DNA of 64,000 bases, taken from NCBI GenBank assembly GCA_921293015.1, contig OV121089.1, positions 41,402,520-41,466,519 on the forward strand. The letters are read 5' to 3'. How positions within the stretch are numbered: position 1 is the first letter of the stretch; the number at the start of each line of letters is the position of its first letter. Below are positions 49,136 to 62,020 of the stretch, in pieces. Under the pieces are notes generated by a model that saw only the letters and a program-made list of their open reading frames with translations, was not told where the DNA came from and made no database searches. Source of the DNA: Phorcus lineatus (taxonomy: Eukaryota; Mollusca; Gastropoda; Trochida; Trochidae). A program made the position numbers and the translations under genes.

Positions 49136-50515
49136 TCTTTGAAGTCTTAAAATAAATCAGATGTATGAGTTTTTGAAAAATGTTTAAATCAGAACTATTA
49201 GTTAGTACTCATTGAATCAGAATCTTCGTTAGAGCACGGATCAAACTGCAGACAGAATACAGAAACAGTTAAGAACAGTGCAGAATCCCAGCAAAAGATC
49301 TGTGTCTAGACCCTCTATCAACCCTGTCTGACATGTCATACCAAGGAAACGATTATACGTTTTAATTCCATAGCGAGCAAACAGTAAGGTTTTGATAAAA
49401 ATTAATATTCCATAATTTTTCCATGCTATTCAGGAGATTACCAATACCTTATTTAATATACAAGACGTAGAAGCTTTCTATTATAACATTTTTCCGTCTC
49501 TGTTTAGGAGAGACATTTGCTTCTCACAGACGAGGGATATCCGTCTATTGATAAGATACTCTCAAAATATCAATGTTAAGAGACAATTTGACAATAGAGT
49601 TAATGGCATTCTTGTCTTGTTTATACTTTGGAGGTCTGGTAAAAAAATATAAAATGAAATCTACATGGTCCTAAAATCATAGCTCTATCAGATATAGAAC
49701 GTACAAGTAGCGTTTCAATGGAGAATATAGTTTCTAAATCAAGATAATTGGCTGATCCAAATAGGGTGCCAAGTATTCTCGCATTTCCTTTAATAAGATC
49801 TTGACTTTCTTTTTCTGAAAACAAGATTTTAGTGAACATTATTGAGAAAAGGGGATTTTTTATTTCACTTCGCACACACATATGGCGACGTAATAAGGGA
49901 CTATCATGTTTGTTTGATTGATTTTTATACGGCCATACCGATTCTCAAATAAGGATATTACAATGATGGCAGCATTCTGTTAGATGTTGATTCCTCTGCT
50001 TGATAAATTATGTTTGTAATGATTCCAAGAGTAAACGATATGACATTAAAAGTAAATTTGATTGATTCGATTTTGAAACAATAATGTTGTTTCCAAGCTA
50101 TCAAAAGGATATATGTAACGATAGTATGAATGACAAAACAATTGATAAATATTTGATATATTTCGTGTTTATGATCTAAAGAAAACAAGTTTCAATACCT
50201 TAAAATCTACCTAATATGATTACCGAATTGTTCAAATTCAATACGAATATCATGACACGATATTAGATCTACATCGAATATGACAGAAAATTTGAATATT
50301 CCCTATACACTATATGTATACGTCGATATACATGAACTAAGTACTTAGGTGCAACATTAAATCCTGACTCAGTATAGAAACCGTTCAAAATATAACCTGA
50401 GCTATATAACTGAAGAGCCACATACCAGACACTATCATATAATCAGAAAATAGTTTGAAATACAAGTTGAAGGTCGTCATGAAACAATGAGGATATATAT
50501 AACAGAAGTGATTGT
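49136..50515. other. AT-rich sequence, no gene recognised
   Basis: The open frames at 49621-49881 (-) and 49958-50188 (-) have no recognised domain, signal or exon structure. Confidence 0.5.
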
Positions 50516-50519
50516 GAAA

Positions 50520-50600
50520 TCATCTCCCGCGGGATTCGAGCCCGGGACCTCCGGGTGAGAGTCCTTCACTCTACCAATTCAGCCAAAGAGATATCCCTCT
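50520..50600 (-). repeat. tRNA-Glu-like SINE head or tRNA pseudogene
   Basis: On the minus strand the sequence gives a D-arm-like 'tggctgaattggtagag', an anticodon arm 'gactctcaccc' (CTC possible), and a T arm 'cccgggctcgaatcccg'. The acceptor stem pairs poorly, so it is a retroposed or decayed copy rather than a working tRNA. Flanking sequence to about 50690 may be the SINE body. Confidence 0.6.
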
Positions 50601-51349
50601 GGCCAAAGCCAGTAGGAATGTTTTTATTTCACCCTGCCACATACACCCCTCTCCACAAAGTGACTCGTCCTCGAGTCCAGTCATTTGGCGCCCAACGCTT
50701 TATGATATTAAATTAATAACCTTAAACAAGGCAACCTTTTAAAATATATCTTGTAAATAGATACTGCAATCATGTATACTTATCATTTATTATTGTAAAT
50801 TGATTAAGAACTTCCAGCATTATAATTATGAAGAAAGATTGTAAACTGTTTTCAGATCTCCCTTCTGGTTACTAGAACAACTCATTTGGATTGGTTGATA
50901 TTTTCTGCTTTTGTTGAGCCCATTACCGTAATACGAATTCTAATTATCACTACAAACACCATCAATGATCAAGAGGCTGACGACCAACATTTTTAGCGGA
51001 AATTTATCTTCTCACATTTCACCATTTGATTGAGGAGTGCTAGAATGATGAATGTTTTTTTGTTTCCCCATAAATGCTTTAGGAACCTTAAATGATATCA
51101 ACATCGAATCATGCTTATGAATGATAACTTTTAATTTTCAATTGAAGAATCTTGAATTGATGTATATGAAAACTATGAAGCATTGAAAATTAAAATAATG
51201 AACAAAACATTTACTTTGAAAATAATTTACCGACCAAACCCTGAAACACCTGAATGCTACAAATCTATAATTACCGATTAACAACCAGATAACTTTTCTA
51301 AATGTGGCGAATAGAATTTTGGACAAGTCTATTATAATCATGAAATAAT

Positions 51350-52318
51350 TAACAATGCTAAAGAGAGAGAACCCTGGCTAGATATTATAAAGGAAAACGA
51401 TTTATCAAACTCGTGGAGAGAATAAAATCTAGACTGTCAAAGATATATATGGCGAAAGCAAAATCCATTCAAACAAGCAAGACTTATTTTTCATATCCCA
51501 ATATTCAATTCATGATACCGGTATTGATGTAGCATATAGTTCAGATCACTCTTTTGTTTTGATTGAATTAAAGTGGATTCCTACTAAAAATGAAATACAA
51601 AGAATCTAATGCATGCACTTACTCATTACTGGGAAAAAAACACCCAAAAACTTTCAAATACAGAGAAAAATGGCAAAAAGAATTAATTGAACATATTGAT
51701 GATAAAATATGGGAAATGAATTATGTATAAATCATACGACACCGTAAAACTTTCTTGGTTCCAATACAGTATATTGCATAAGTTTCTGCCAACAAATCAT
51801 CTGCGACTAAAAATGAAAATCAACGAATCTAATACATGCACTTTCTGCAAATCCGATTAAGAATCAATTTTACAATTATTTTATCAAAGTCATCAAAAGT
51901 ATTACGGAAAAACTTTGAGAATGGATTTTTGAAAAAAACAGGAAGTAAACTTTCACTAGAAAAAAGTCTTTTTTAGGTTACTTGGAAAAGAGAAACTATG
52001 CTAAATTTGATGATGATTGTTGTAAAATACAATATATACAAATTGAAACAACAGGAAAAAATACCAAACTTCAAACACGTAAAGGCAGACATTAAGTCAA
52101 TGTATCATGTCGACGGCTTTAATGCCTACTCAAACTGCAGTTTCATACCTTTCATAGTTTTATAAAATTCTGGTCGAAAGTCATGAGTTTTCATGATATT
52201 TATTTGTGCACTTCTTTATTACTTGTTTAAGCAACCTTGTGTATTGAACTGAAAGTGTGATTTGTGGTGTCTTGTATGGAGATACAAAAATAAAAAAATT
52301 AAAAAGAAAGAAAAAAGA
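51350..52318 (+). mobile_element. L1/Tx1-like LINE remnant, internally deleted
   Basis: The 5' part reads like the end of an apurinic endonuclease domain (PWLDIIKEN, SNSWRE, then an 'ARLIFHIPI' segment and SDHSFVLIELKW). It jumps to the reverse-transcriptase C-terminus (YDTVKLSWFQY, HKFLPTNHLRLKMKI, SNTCTFCKSD). It has several stops and ends in an A-rich tail (about 52285-52318). About 38 bp containing 'actaaaaatgaaa' and 'gaatctaat' occur twice, near 51588 and 51808. Nearly all of the RT domain is missing. Confidence 0.8.
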
Positions 52319-53478
52319 AGAATGCTTGGGAGCAATGAGACCAATGGTTAATGCTGTTTAGATACGTCCATTAGATATTTGTTTATCAGAGACTTAATTC
52401 TTTGCATATCTGTAAGTTTTCTTTTTGTTTGTGTTCATTAGAATATTTATCGGTCTCATTTTCGTTGATGAATCAAAAGAATGTGGAATTTGTTACAGAT
52501 TAAGAATAAGAATGTAATTTTAAGATTAATGATTGTCTTTCACTGAAATATTTTTGCTTCTCGATGCTTATCAATTAGAAAGGAAACACACGCCACAAAG
52601 GTCCTTACACTTTCTAGATAAAAAGGGCCGAACGAGCACAATAGATACATGAACAGCTTTGAACTAAAAACAGAGGCTATGTCAATTTCAAATTCTTTTT
52701 TTTAAATTAGAAAAGTAAATATAAAAATGATATGTTTGAATATCAACTATCAAAACATATCCAAAAAAAAAAGAAAAGATGCGCCCACTCTATATGACGG
52801 ATGAAGACGTCTTGGCAATGCACGCAATTCTATCTTTTGGCGTCAATCAAGCATGTTCGTAACGCTTGTGAACCCGATGTGCTAAGCCAGCATTTACTGA
52901 AGCAACGAATGCGAATTTATTCTTTATTCGTTTTCTTTGATTAGAACCTTCTATCAGAATAGAAGTGAAGTAGTAGATTCGATACATTTAGTTTAATTTT
53001 TTTAATCCCTTTTACTGTCATAAAATACATGTGTAACGTTTTTAATATATGGCTTTCAACAATATGGTCTGTGATTTAGCGACTATTTTAGGCTTTGGAT
53101 GTATCTATATCTATCACATTTAACCCTAATCGATCAATATAGATACCACCTTTAGTGCCGTGACCCCATATCTTTCTGCCAGGTAATAATCCGGTAATCC
53201 CATCACACAATCTAGCAAAAACAGACTGCTGCAAGTGTGTTGTGCAGAGAATGATATGGTTTCATCTCAGAGCTTCTGATTTCATTAGTTGATTTTCCAA
53301 ACAGTTAAGTAATGACATCTGTAATTAATGAGTAATAATTATAGATTAGGCTATGAATGATATCAATATACAAGAAATTAAAGCAGTGATGTGTGGTGAG
53401 CTAAAAGAAGTAATGTAGGATTCATGTTGATATGGTTATTGTTTTTGTTTTGGATTAAACCATAACTTTTTTTCATTT
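52319..53478. other. AT-rich sequence, nothing recognised
   Basis: No coding frame, RNA or clear repeat identified. Confidence 0.5.
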
Positions 53479-53479
53479 C

Positions 53480-54510
53480 TGATAATTAAGCAAACATTAG
53501 CTTACGTTTATAAAGCATCTGAAACTTTGAAAATAAAACCATTGATACGCGAGTCGTCAGGGTGATAGCCATGCTACTTCTATCTTACTTATGGCAAGGT
53601 AAAAGTACCGGAGGGTCGTCATTGGTACAAAATTCTTTCACTGTTGTCACAACCCCTAATGTATAGTACATAACTCTTCAACTTACGAGACCAAAAAGAC
53701 TCCCTTGTTTACTCTTTTCAATTAGCTGACTGAATCTCTTTGATGTTGTCATGATCAATGATGGTTTTATTTCACCGAGAGTTCTAAAGGCTTTGTTTTC
53801 TTAAGTGGAAGATATAAATATCCACACACCACTACTCAAAGCTTTATGCATCGAATAGTACTTAGCACCTGTTTATAGCAATGTAATTTCAATAATGTAT
53901 AAGAGTCGAGCTGACCTACAGGTCAAAGATGGGAACTTTGACAGGGCACTATCAGAAATTCAAGTTGTAAAGAATTAACGTATTGAAGTAGATAACATGA
54001 CAAATAAACAGTATCATTAAATCAAATATTATCCCTATAAAGGACAGTTATGTAAAATTTTCCATCTACATTAATGTTGACCCCAAATGTTTTCAATCAA
54101 CCAAATTGCGTCCTCTGCAAGCTAGTTGGAGATTAACTTTCGTCCATGGGAATTTAGTTCCTTCTGATATAGAAGATCGACTTATCACTGATTGTGCTAG
54201 ACATCACTGTAGTATTGTACTGTCGACAGGTGCCCGTTGTTGGGTTGTATCCAAAAGCATACCAGCTCATGGATCTCTTGCATTACTCAGCACACGAGGG
54301 GGCGTCAGCCACAACCATCTCGGCGTCGGACTCGTCAACAATGGTCTTCTTAATGGTCTTTCATCTTCTTAATATGTCGTTCGAATAAAACTTTGCACCT
54401 GCAAGGTATAAATACTAACATACAGCAAAGTACTTTAAGACCTATAAATAAGGCAGACTTCAACGACATTATGCTCAAAGCGAACTCATTATCGCCTTCC
54501 CTTATCATTA
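53480..54510. repeat. Lectin-locus duplication, copy 2 (truncated)
   Basis: 53480-53880 matches 40130-40510, and about 53945-54510 matches 42480-43140. The roughly 2 kb between these blocks in copy 1 is absent here. The copy stops before the FTP exons, 55 bases short of the second SPAG5 segment. Confidence 0.8.
54160..54400 (-). pseudogene. PAN-domain lectin exon pseudogene
   Basis: Minus-strand relative of lectin exon 42682-42908. The acceptor and the 'DESDAEMVVADAPSCAE' stretch are recognisable, but TAC TGC has become TAA TGC, putting a stop at 54283-54285 right after CAE. An ~18-base internal duplication near 54345-54370 changes the upstream part. No FTP or signal exons follow, so the gene is broken. 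Confidence 0.85.
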
Positions 54511-54987
54511 CATTTCATCATCATATCATTATATCAGATCATTACAGCTAGTTTTAACTAGATTGTTGTGCAACAGCTCTCCAAATGTTTGAAGGTTTTG
54601 AATATGTTCAATGAGATACTATAGTATATCTGCTTCTTTTTAAGTAAATTTATCCATGAGGCACCAACAATTCCCTGATCGCCCTCACCGGAATTCCTCG
54701 GTATGACATACTATGGCCTATGAATAACCAGCCAAATAAGGGTCTTGAATTCCCTGCTGTGATATAAAGCAAATCCTGTGATGGCAATTATGGTGTTGTA
54801 GGAGTCTCACAGGTATGCATAGCCTGATTGAGCAGGATGACTTTAGTATTTATCTAAAAAAATTGAAATTGCCAAAGAAGCACTTGTTAACATTCTCCAA
54901 AATGCATCAAATCTAGTTGCATTTCTCATGAACATGTCAACAACTCTTTTGTCGCTGCTATGAAAAGGTTATGCTGTGTTAAAGGTG

Positions 54988-57559
54988 TTTGAATGAAGAG
55001 GACACTACCGCTAACATTTCGTCCGATTCTCTGGTGAGCAAGGTCCTCAAGGCCGTACACAATCCGACAGCCTCTGCTTCTGGCAACACCTCACAAACCG
55101 ACACATCCCATAATACTGACACCTCCTCCAGGAAACCAGTCCACTTTAGATATCCAAACACACAAGCCCCGGTCACACAACCTCTCATGATGCATCTTCT
55201 CTGGACAGTGGTTACTCCAACTCCATCTCTTTCGCAAGTCCAGGAGAGGTCAGTCGGTCCAAACTTGGCTACTCGGAGGCAAGTGCTTTCGCCCCAGTGA
55301 GAAGTAAGGTAAAGGAGGTGGCGCCCACAGAGAGGTGCGCGGATGACGAAGCAGCCAGTGTGGCTCTGGTTGAGGAAGCTGAAGTGCTCTCCTCCCTTCT
55401 GTCAGACATCATATCAAAGGCTAACATCCTTGAGAAGGCCTTTGAACTCTCTCTCCAAGACTTGAAAGGAGAAAAGTAAGATAATTTGCCAATACCTATT
55501 ATTCATAAAACCATTACAGTTGGTGTTTTGATGGTAAACTTTACTTTACAATTTTTATCTTGTGTAGGCAAAGTGTTTGTACAAGATAACTCTTGTATGG
55601 GTATGTCCATCGCACTGTGATTGAATTATGGTTCTGAACATCAACAATGTGAGTTCAGAATCTAACAATATGCAATTAGACATGAACGGATTTGAGCAAC
55701 TGACCATGTATAATGATTGGAAACTGTTGCTATTCCAGAAAGAGCAAACAAAACATATTGACTGTTTGCAGCTGCCTGTTGCGGAACAAGGTGACTCAAC
55801 TGGAAGGGGAGGTAAGTCGTCTACAACAGGACCGCAAACTGAGGACGGAGGAGCTCACTGAGGCCAACCAGTTCATTGAGGACCTCAAGGACCGCATCCG
55901 GGAGATGGGCGAGCGCATCATTACTCTCTCGGACTACCAGTTTGATCAGAGGATTAGTTCAGATTCCATCCCTTTTTTCTAAATCATATCTTGTCTGTGT
56001 GATCAAATGCTAGAGATGATAAGATGATATCCTTTCTTTCCGATATTTGTAGGTAAATGATGAATTCAAACATTAATAGTTCATAGTTTCAACCCTTCTT
56101 GGGGGACTTCCCGAATGTATCTATAGAATTACAAATATGGTATTCAATAATGATATACACCTCAAACTTCATCCATAAATATAAACATTTATTTTCACAT
56201 CATTTCATATTGTAAGTATTGAATACGTGTAGTTCCTTACCCCTGTTATTATATATACACATGTACCTGCTTGTAATCTTCAAAATTGGAGGAAATAAAG
56301 GCAATTTATTATTACAAGACCAAGGTATGCGACAGCTTGTATTAATAGTAGAATAGTAGATGTGGATATGCAGCATCACACAAGATTCAACAATGTTGTA
56401 TGATACAATTGATATCCTTACTCTCTTATCTGTAGATTTTAATTTGCCTGAGATCGGGGTCTCTTCAGCATTTCAAGTGTTTCATAACACCTTGTCTGGT
56501 AAATTATGTGTGCATCATTGGTGATGATGAGATGTAACTGTTGTTTTCTCTCTCAGAACCAGCAGTTGTTCCTCCAGATGAATGAAGAGAGAGATCGCTA
56601 CCAGGACATGGGCAACAAGGCGGCTCGCAAGGTGCGCTTACTGTATAATGTTCTTCTTTATGATGTCTAAAGACATGAAACCCTTTTGTCTAGATAGGAG
56701 CAGACTGCTGCAAATGTTAATCCCCCTCACTGTTCTTATGACGATCCTTTATCACTTCATATCTCAGTGATGACACTGTTGGATTTTACCTCAACATTTT
56801 TAATAGTAACAATGATAACTGTAATGCTGTCTTTTAAGACATAGACTCCAGAAGCACTCAGTATTTCTATATGCCCTCTCCGTTTAGTAGTTAATTAGTG
56901 ACCTTAGGCTGGTGAGGATTCTCTGAAGAACAGCATTACTGTCATAATTGGAAGTAACCCCTTCAAAGATCATTCCATTGTTGGCACTTTTCAACCCAAG
57001 AGATACACAATAATTTTGTATTGGACATCTTTGTCCATATTATTTTAAGTATTACTGAGATTACACAACAAGGTTATAAAATATTTATTAAGACTTCTAA
57101 TGAATAAACTGATATGCAGATGAAGATTCTAGAAGATAATTGGAAGAAAGCAGAGGCTGAAGTATTCAGATTTGATGAACTTGTGTACTCCATACAGAAA
57201 GTAAGAATCATAGATTTAATCTCCAAACAGTAACAGATATCGACTTCCAATTCACAACCAAATATGTTTTACTTATGTTTATTTATGTGATAACTAAAAT
57301 GAGTTCAAATGGACATGCCAGAAAAGTATTAATTGCTTTTGATCTCATGTTTTAACAAAAATAGTTCAGGACAAAATGTATCATATTGCAAAATAATTGA
57401 GAACTCTCTCGTAACAAATGCCTCTTTTAAAACCAGATGTTGGAAGACAACAAGGACTTTATCTCCAACAACGCTGAGCTTGTGAGACTGATGCGAGTAA
57501 TCAATGGGGAAGATACTTTCCATCACCCGTCATCTTCCAGGACGCCAACATCATCCTAA
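54988..57559 (+). pseudogene. Truncated SPAG5-like 3' half (exons 17-22 remnants)
   Basis: Copies of exon 17 (54988-55477), 18 (55772-55952), 20 (56557-56631), 21 (57120-57200) and 22 (57437-57559) are present. Defects: exon 17 has lost its AG acceptor and is frameshifted by small deletions around 55135-55180; the exon 18 donor GT has become AT; exon 19 is gone except its last ten bases at about 56315-56324. Exons 20-22 keep their open frames, splice sites and stop. No promoter or 5' half is present, so it is a non-processed pseudogene created by duplication. Confidence 0.9.
56087..56314 (+). mobile_element. LINE 3'-end-like insert replacing SPAG5 exon 19 copy
   Basis: Absent from copy 1. 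It ends 'ggaaataaaggcaatttatt' directly before the ten remaining bases of exon 19 (caagaccaag|gtatg). A 3' end of this kind suggests a 5'-truncated LINE insertion with a target deletion. The class is uncertain. Confidence 0.45.
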
Positions 57560-58919
57560 CATTAGACAAGTTTGGTGTACAACTTGAATATAATGACTAA
57601 ATGACAACACAGAAGTTATGTAACTGACTATTTATCAACAAGGACAATTTCCGACTACCTTTACGGAAAACCAGCAACCTAGAAGATGAATATAAGACCA
57701 TTGTATGGAACTTATAGATTATTAAATCTAAGAGTTGTTAGCAACTTGATTAATGTATGTAAATATTTTTAAGATATCAATTCATATTATTGGTGTTAAT
57801 GTTACTCAGATTGATTTATGTTATTTGCTGTAGAAATTGAAATACTTTTACAAAAAAAACATAATGCCCTTTACTCATTTAAAAAAAATTACCTAGTCAT
57901 TGATATTAAAGGGACAGTTGTACATTATTTAATGAATAAAGTCATCTAATGAAATTGAAAATAAATTATACCAAGCTATGCAAATCAATTTCCCTATCTC
58001 AAATGAAAGGTGTTCACACACAGTTGACGCCAGTTGTTTTTGCTTGATAAGTGATCTTTTCTTCTACAACAACAGACGACCAGTTTAAGTAATTTTGACC
58101 CTTGAAAGCTACTACATTTGACATAAGCTACTGTTTATAAGGAAAAAATGCAAGAAATAAAATTTTCCAATAACTTGCTACTGGCCCAATAATGTTTGAA
58201 GTCAATCCAGAATAAGTCGGTTAAATCAAATGAAGCCAAGAAGCTTCAGTGAGAAACAATTACAGAAAATTATTAACCTACTTTTCCACTTTTAGCTCTA
58301 TCAACCTTTCCTCACTTTTTGTTCTGTTTATGAGGATGTATGATTAACTATAGTCTTCTTATTTATGAAACACTCTTGTCACTTCTGGATGCAAATAAAT
58401 ACATTAAACTGTCTTTAGTGCTTGTTTATTTATGTTATGAAATGTGACGTAACTGCTGCAGTTGGTCTACACAGGATCTGAAGGAGTAGTTATTACTAAT
58501 AGGGTGAATCAAGGTCTCTCACAATTGCAACTAGTTTGTTTTCAACTGCTATATGGGCCACATTTGACTGCATTGAATCGTAAGTGATTGTCTGGTCTTT
58601 TTGGTCTCACAAAATTGTTTTACATAGCTATCAACTTAAGAGACACCCAGTGTTCTCAATAATTAATCCCCAAACAACTGTGTATGATGAATAATAATTT
58701 CGAAGTCAAAAACAGCCTCAATTCCGCACTATGCCAAAATTATTAAACTGGATGTCCTGTCTACTTTAGATAATATCTAAAATCATGTTTATCCTATTGA
58801 TGCCTCTACAGTTTGATCAAAATTACAATTCATACTGTCACTACACTAAACAGATAAGCTTTGATATATTTTATTTAGGTATGTCATGATACAGGTACCT
58901 AAAAATGTGATAATTATCA

Positions 58920-58985
58920 CTATACATGCCGTTAATGGCTGAAATATTGGTCAAGCGGCATTAAACAATAACTCACTATACATAG
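58920..58985 (+). repeat. SINE 3' tail
   Basis: 'ggctgaaatattggtcaagc' followed by 'ggcattaaacaataactcac' is the 3' tail of a common molluscan SINE. It is flanked by 'cactatacat' on both sides, a likely target duplication. Copy 1 keeps only the first part of this tail (35518-35533). Confidence 0.65.
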
Positions 58986-61361
58986 GTCACCATGTGATAC
59001 ATACACTACAGTAAGCACAACATTCTTCTTGATAACATTTCACTGATCTTAATTCACCATTATATGAATCTCTTATTTTCCTATTTAACCCTTAACTTTT
59101 ATCATGATTTTAATACTAAACTGTATTGTGTATCATATTGCATCAGTGTATTGTGGCTTTCCAAATCATTTTACAGCAACAATTTGACCTCTCAATTGAA
59201 TGACGCCATTGATAAAATTTTGGCGTCAAACAGACAAAAGCAATAGAGAAAACATCACACAAATCATCTTTCAAATATGTTGTTTATTTTATGAAAGACA
59301 TTCAGGGTGCGATAGCTTCATAAGCAATATTATTCAAAATAAATCTGCAAGTGGAGCATATTAGCTATCATGTGTTTGAAATAAGGAAAAAAACAAACCT
59401 TCCCAAAGATATTTTTTAAAGCATCAAGAAAATAACCTAACATTCTGACTTCTGACATAGAGGGGGGAAACTTAATGGAAGAGATAATGTCATTTTCACG
59501 ATTTTAAAATAGTCAAGAAGAAAACTGAGAACAATAACTAAGAAAGATATCTTAAAATTCTTTGGACAAGGATAATAAATTAGGAAATTAATGTTTATTT
59601 ACCTGAAGTGCCCTGTATTCACTATGGGTTCCTTCATAAAAACAACTTGAGATAATCATAGAAGACAGAATTCACTCATGTTAACACTTATTCAAAGACG
59701 TGTATAAAAGAAGATAGGGCAGTAATCTGTGATACAATTTCATTTGCTATAAGCTTTTATAGGATCAGGTATAAGGTTACAAAACAACCTTTCCCCTGTC
59801 TACCTCACAATTGACATCTATTGCACATAACATGGCACATTCTAAGTGATACAAGGAAGTTAACACATTTCAACAAAAGACACACATACTGATATCACCT
59901 ACGTGGGCAATCATATCGGGTTCATACTTTTCCTACGATGCCCTAGGGCAAAATATCACTTTTAAATTGTCACGTCACCTTATAAACAATGCTTAGACAT
60001 CACAGTTCTACTATGACGTTGCGTTCCAAATATGACGACCGCTGCCAAAACATATGGTTGGAGGTTGATTTTTGTTAATTTTCTTTGATTTCGCGACTTC
60101 CGTAATAAACAGAATATCATATTCGTGTCCCGACACTCGTGCCTAAATATCAGTATATCACTCGCTCTCGCTCGGGAAATACTTATATATAGCCACTCAT
60201 GTCGTAAACATAGTATGTCATGGACACTCATATCATATCCTCTATGTAAAATCCCAAAATTTAATTAAGTTGCACATGAAACATCATAATAATAATCTTC
60301 AAGTGTGACATTACAATGTTATTATCGACGGTATGATTTGAGCAAGTTTGACCTGGTTTAGAATCTTTAATTTGGCAAATTTTGGTTAGAAAATATAAAA
60401 CAGATATATAAACCTGATACTGATTCAACCTGTTGTTATGTTCATTAAATGTGAGAGTTTGATTCACTGACCAGTTAATTAAATAGTATTACATGTGTAC
60501 TCATTTAGTATCTTCTGTGTATGAGTCGAAGAGTGTATATCAGAGAATAATTATTTTGTTTCAAGGCACAATGGATTTTTAAACAAACCAAAATGCAAAA
60601 TATGTCAAAGCCTCCAAACAATGTCAAGCCTTCAAGGCTGATACAAATCTCATCCAAAGTAACAGAACAATAATAAACAAAAGAAAAAACATTTTTAAAT
60701 AAACATCACCAAAACTAAAATTACTTCGTGCAATTTTGACCACTCTTCAATATTTTCCAATGGGACGGAATTTCTGATGTTGTTAATATCATTTTGTCTA
60801 TGAAAAGAATTAAACCTCTAACTTTTGTTTTAGTACATAAATCAGAAATAGTGTGTTTATTAAATTTTGTTTATTGTGTCACATTTTTGAATTTCCAATT
60901 TTGAAATTAATCCAATGAACAACCCTTTTAATTGATGAGTCATAAAATTCACACCTTAAAGCGAAGTTGGTGTAGTCATCCATGACATTGTCTGTATCAA
61001 TAAAATAAGAGTAACCTCTTAAAATACTGTTATCAGACACAAGAAGCTTACACCAATATTTAAATTTATTATTAAATTGAAACATATTTCATATTTTATG
61101 TTAAAATCAAATTATTTCAAATTCAAATTAAGTCCTTTATTTTCATATGTTCATATGTTCTATCACATTCCATGTTGTCAATCAAAATGTCACAAACATG
61201 TCTCTCTGAGAAAGCCGCTCCACCATACCACTTCTACTCTTAATCACCTGTTAGGGTGAATCCATTTATCCAGATAGGTAACTGTCTGTGTTGTTTTAAC
61301 AAGCTGTAAGGGAACTGGGGTGTAGGGGTAATGGGCTGTAGGGGTTTTGGGGTATAACCAT
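58986..61361. other. Sequence present only in duplication copy 2
   Basis: AT-rich, no gene recognised. It includes the reverse copy of a dispersed repeat at about 59900-60240. Copy 1 joins directly from the SINE tail to 'tccataatag'. Confidence 0.6.
59900..60240 (-). repeat. Dispersed repeat, copy 2
   Basis: Reverse-orientation relative of 3820-4110. Shared landmarks are 'gatgccctagggcaaaatat', 'aataaacagaatatcatatt' and 'acactcgtgcctaaatatca'. Confidence 0.6.
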
Positions 61362-62020
61362 CCATAATAGTAACGAGACTCATCACTATCGACCCGTTAA
61401 ATATCCTGGGTAGATAACAAGAAGTCTCATTTCTATTGTGGATGCAGTCTTGTTTAAATAAAGTAACTAAGCAAAAATATGAGTTATGGACTGTCTATGA
61501 TAAAGAAATACAAGACAATAATAAGTTATTAACATAAAACAAGACCTTTTAGATATTTGAAATATTGCTGTTAAAGTTTTGGAAGTTAAAACACTCAGAT
61601 ACATTTTTTCAAAACTAGTCCTGACACAACATTTCTCTCTAAATCTAAAATATTTGTGCATTAATGGAAAATACAATACATCAGTCGAAGAGCTAGATTT
61701 TGGCATAAGATAAACACAATCATATACATTTATGAAAAACAATCATCAAATTTATAGAAATTGTATTTCCAAATACACATATAGTCTCTAATATTCTCTT
61801 ATTCATCTAACAATATTTCCTTTTATAGTTCTCCCAACAATACAATCCATTTTCAGACAAATTATTTATTTGTTCACCCTTCAAACTAAATCAAATATCT
61901 TTACATACAAATAAAGGTGATGTCCATCTCAAGAATGCTTTCTTCAATATAAAAGTTTGTATACTTAGGCAAACAAGCTATCTCTAATCTGGATATATAA
62001 AACCTCAGTGTGGTGGCAAA

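Noticed and set aside
50520..50600. Functional tRNA-Glu gene
   Set aside because: B box and anticodon arm are good, but the acceptor stem mispairs. Better explained as a SINE head or pseudogene.
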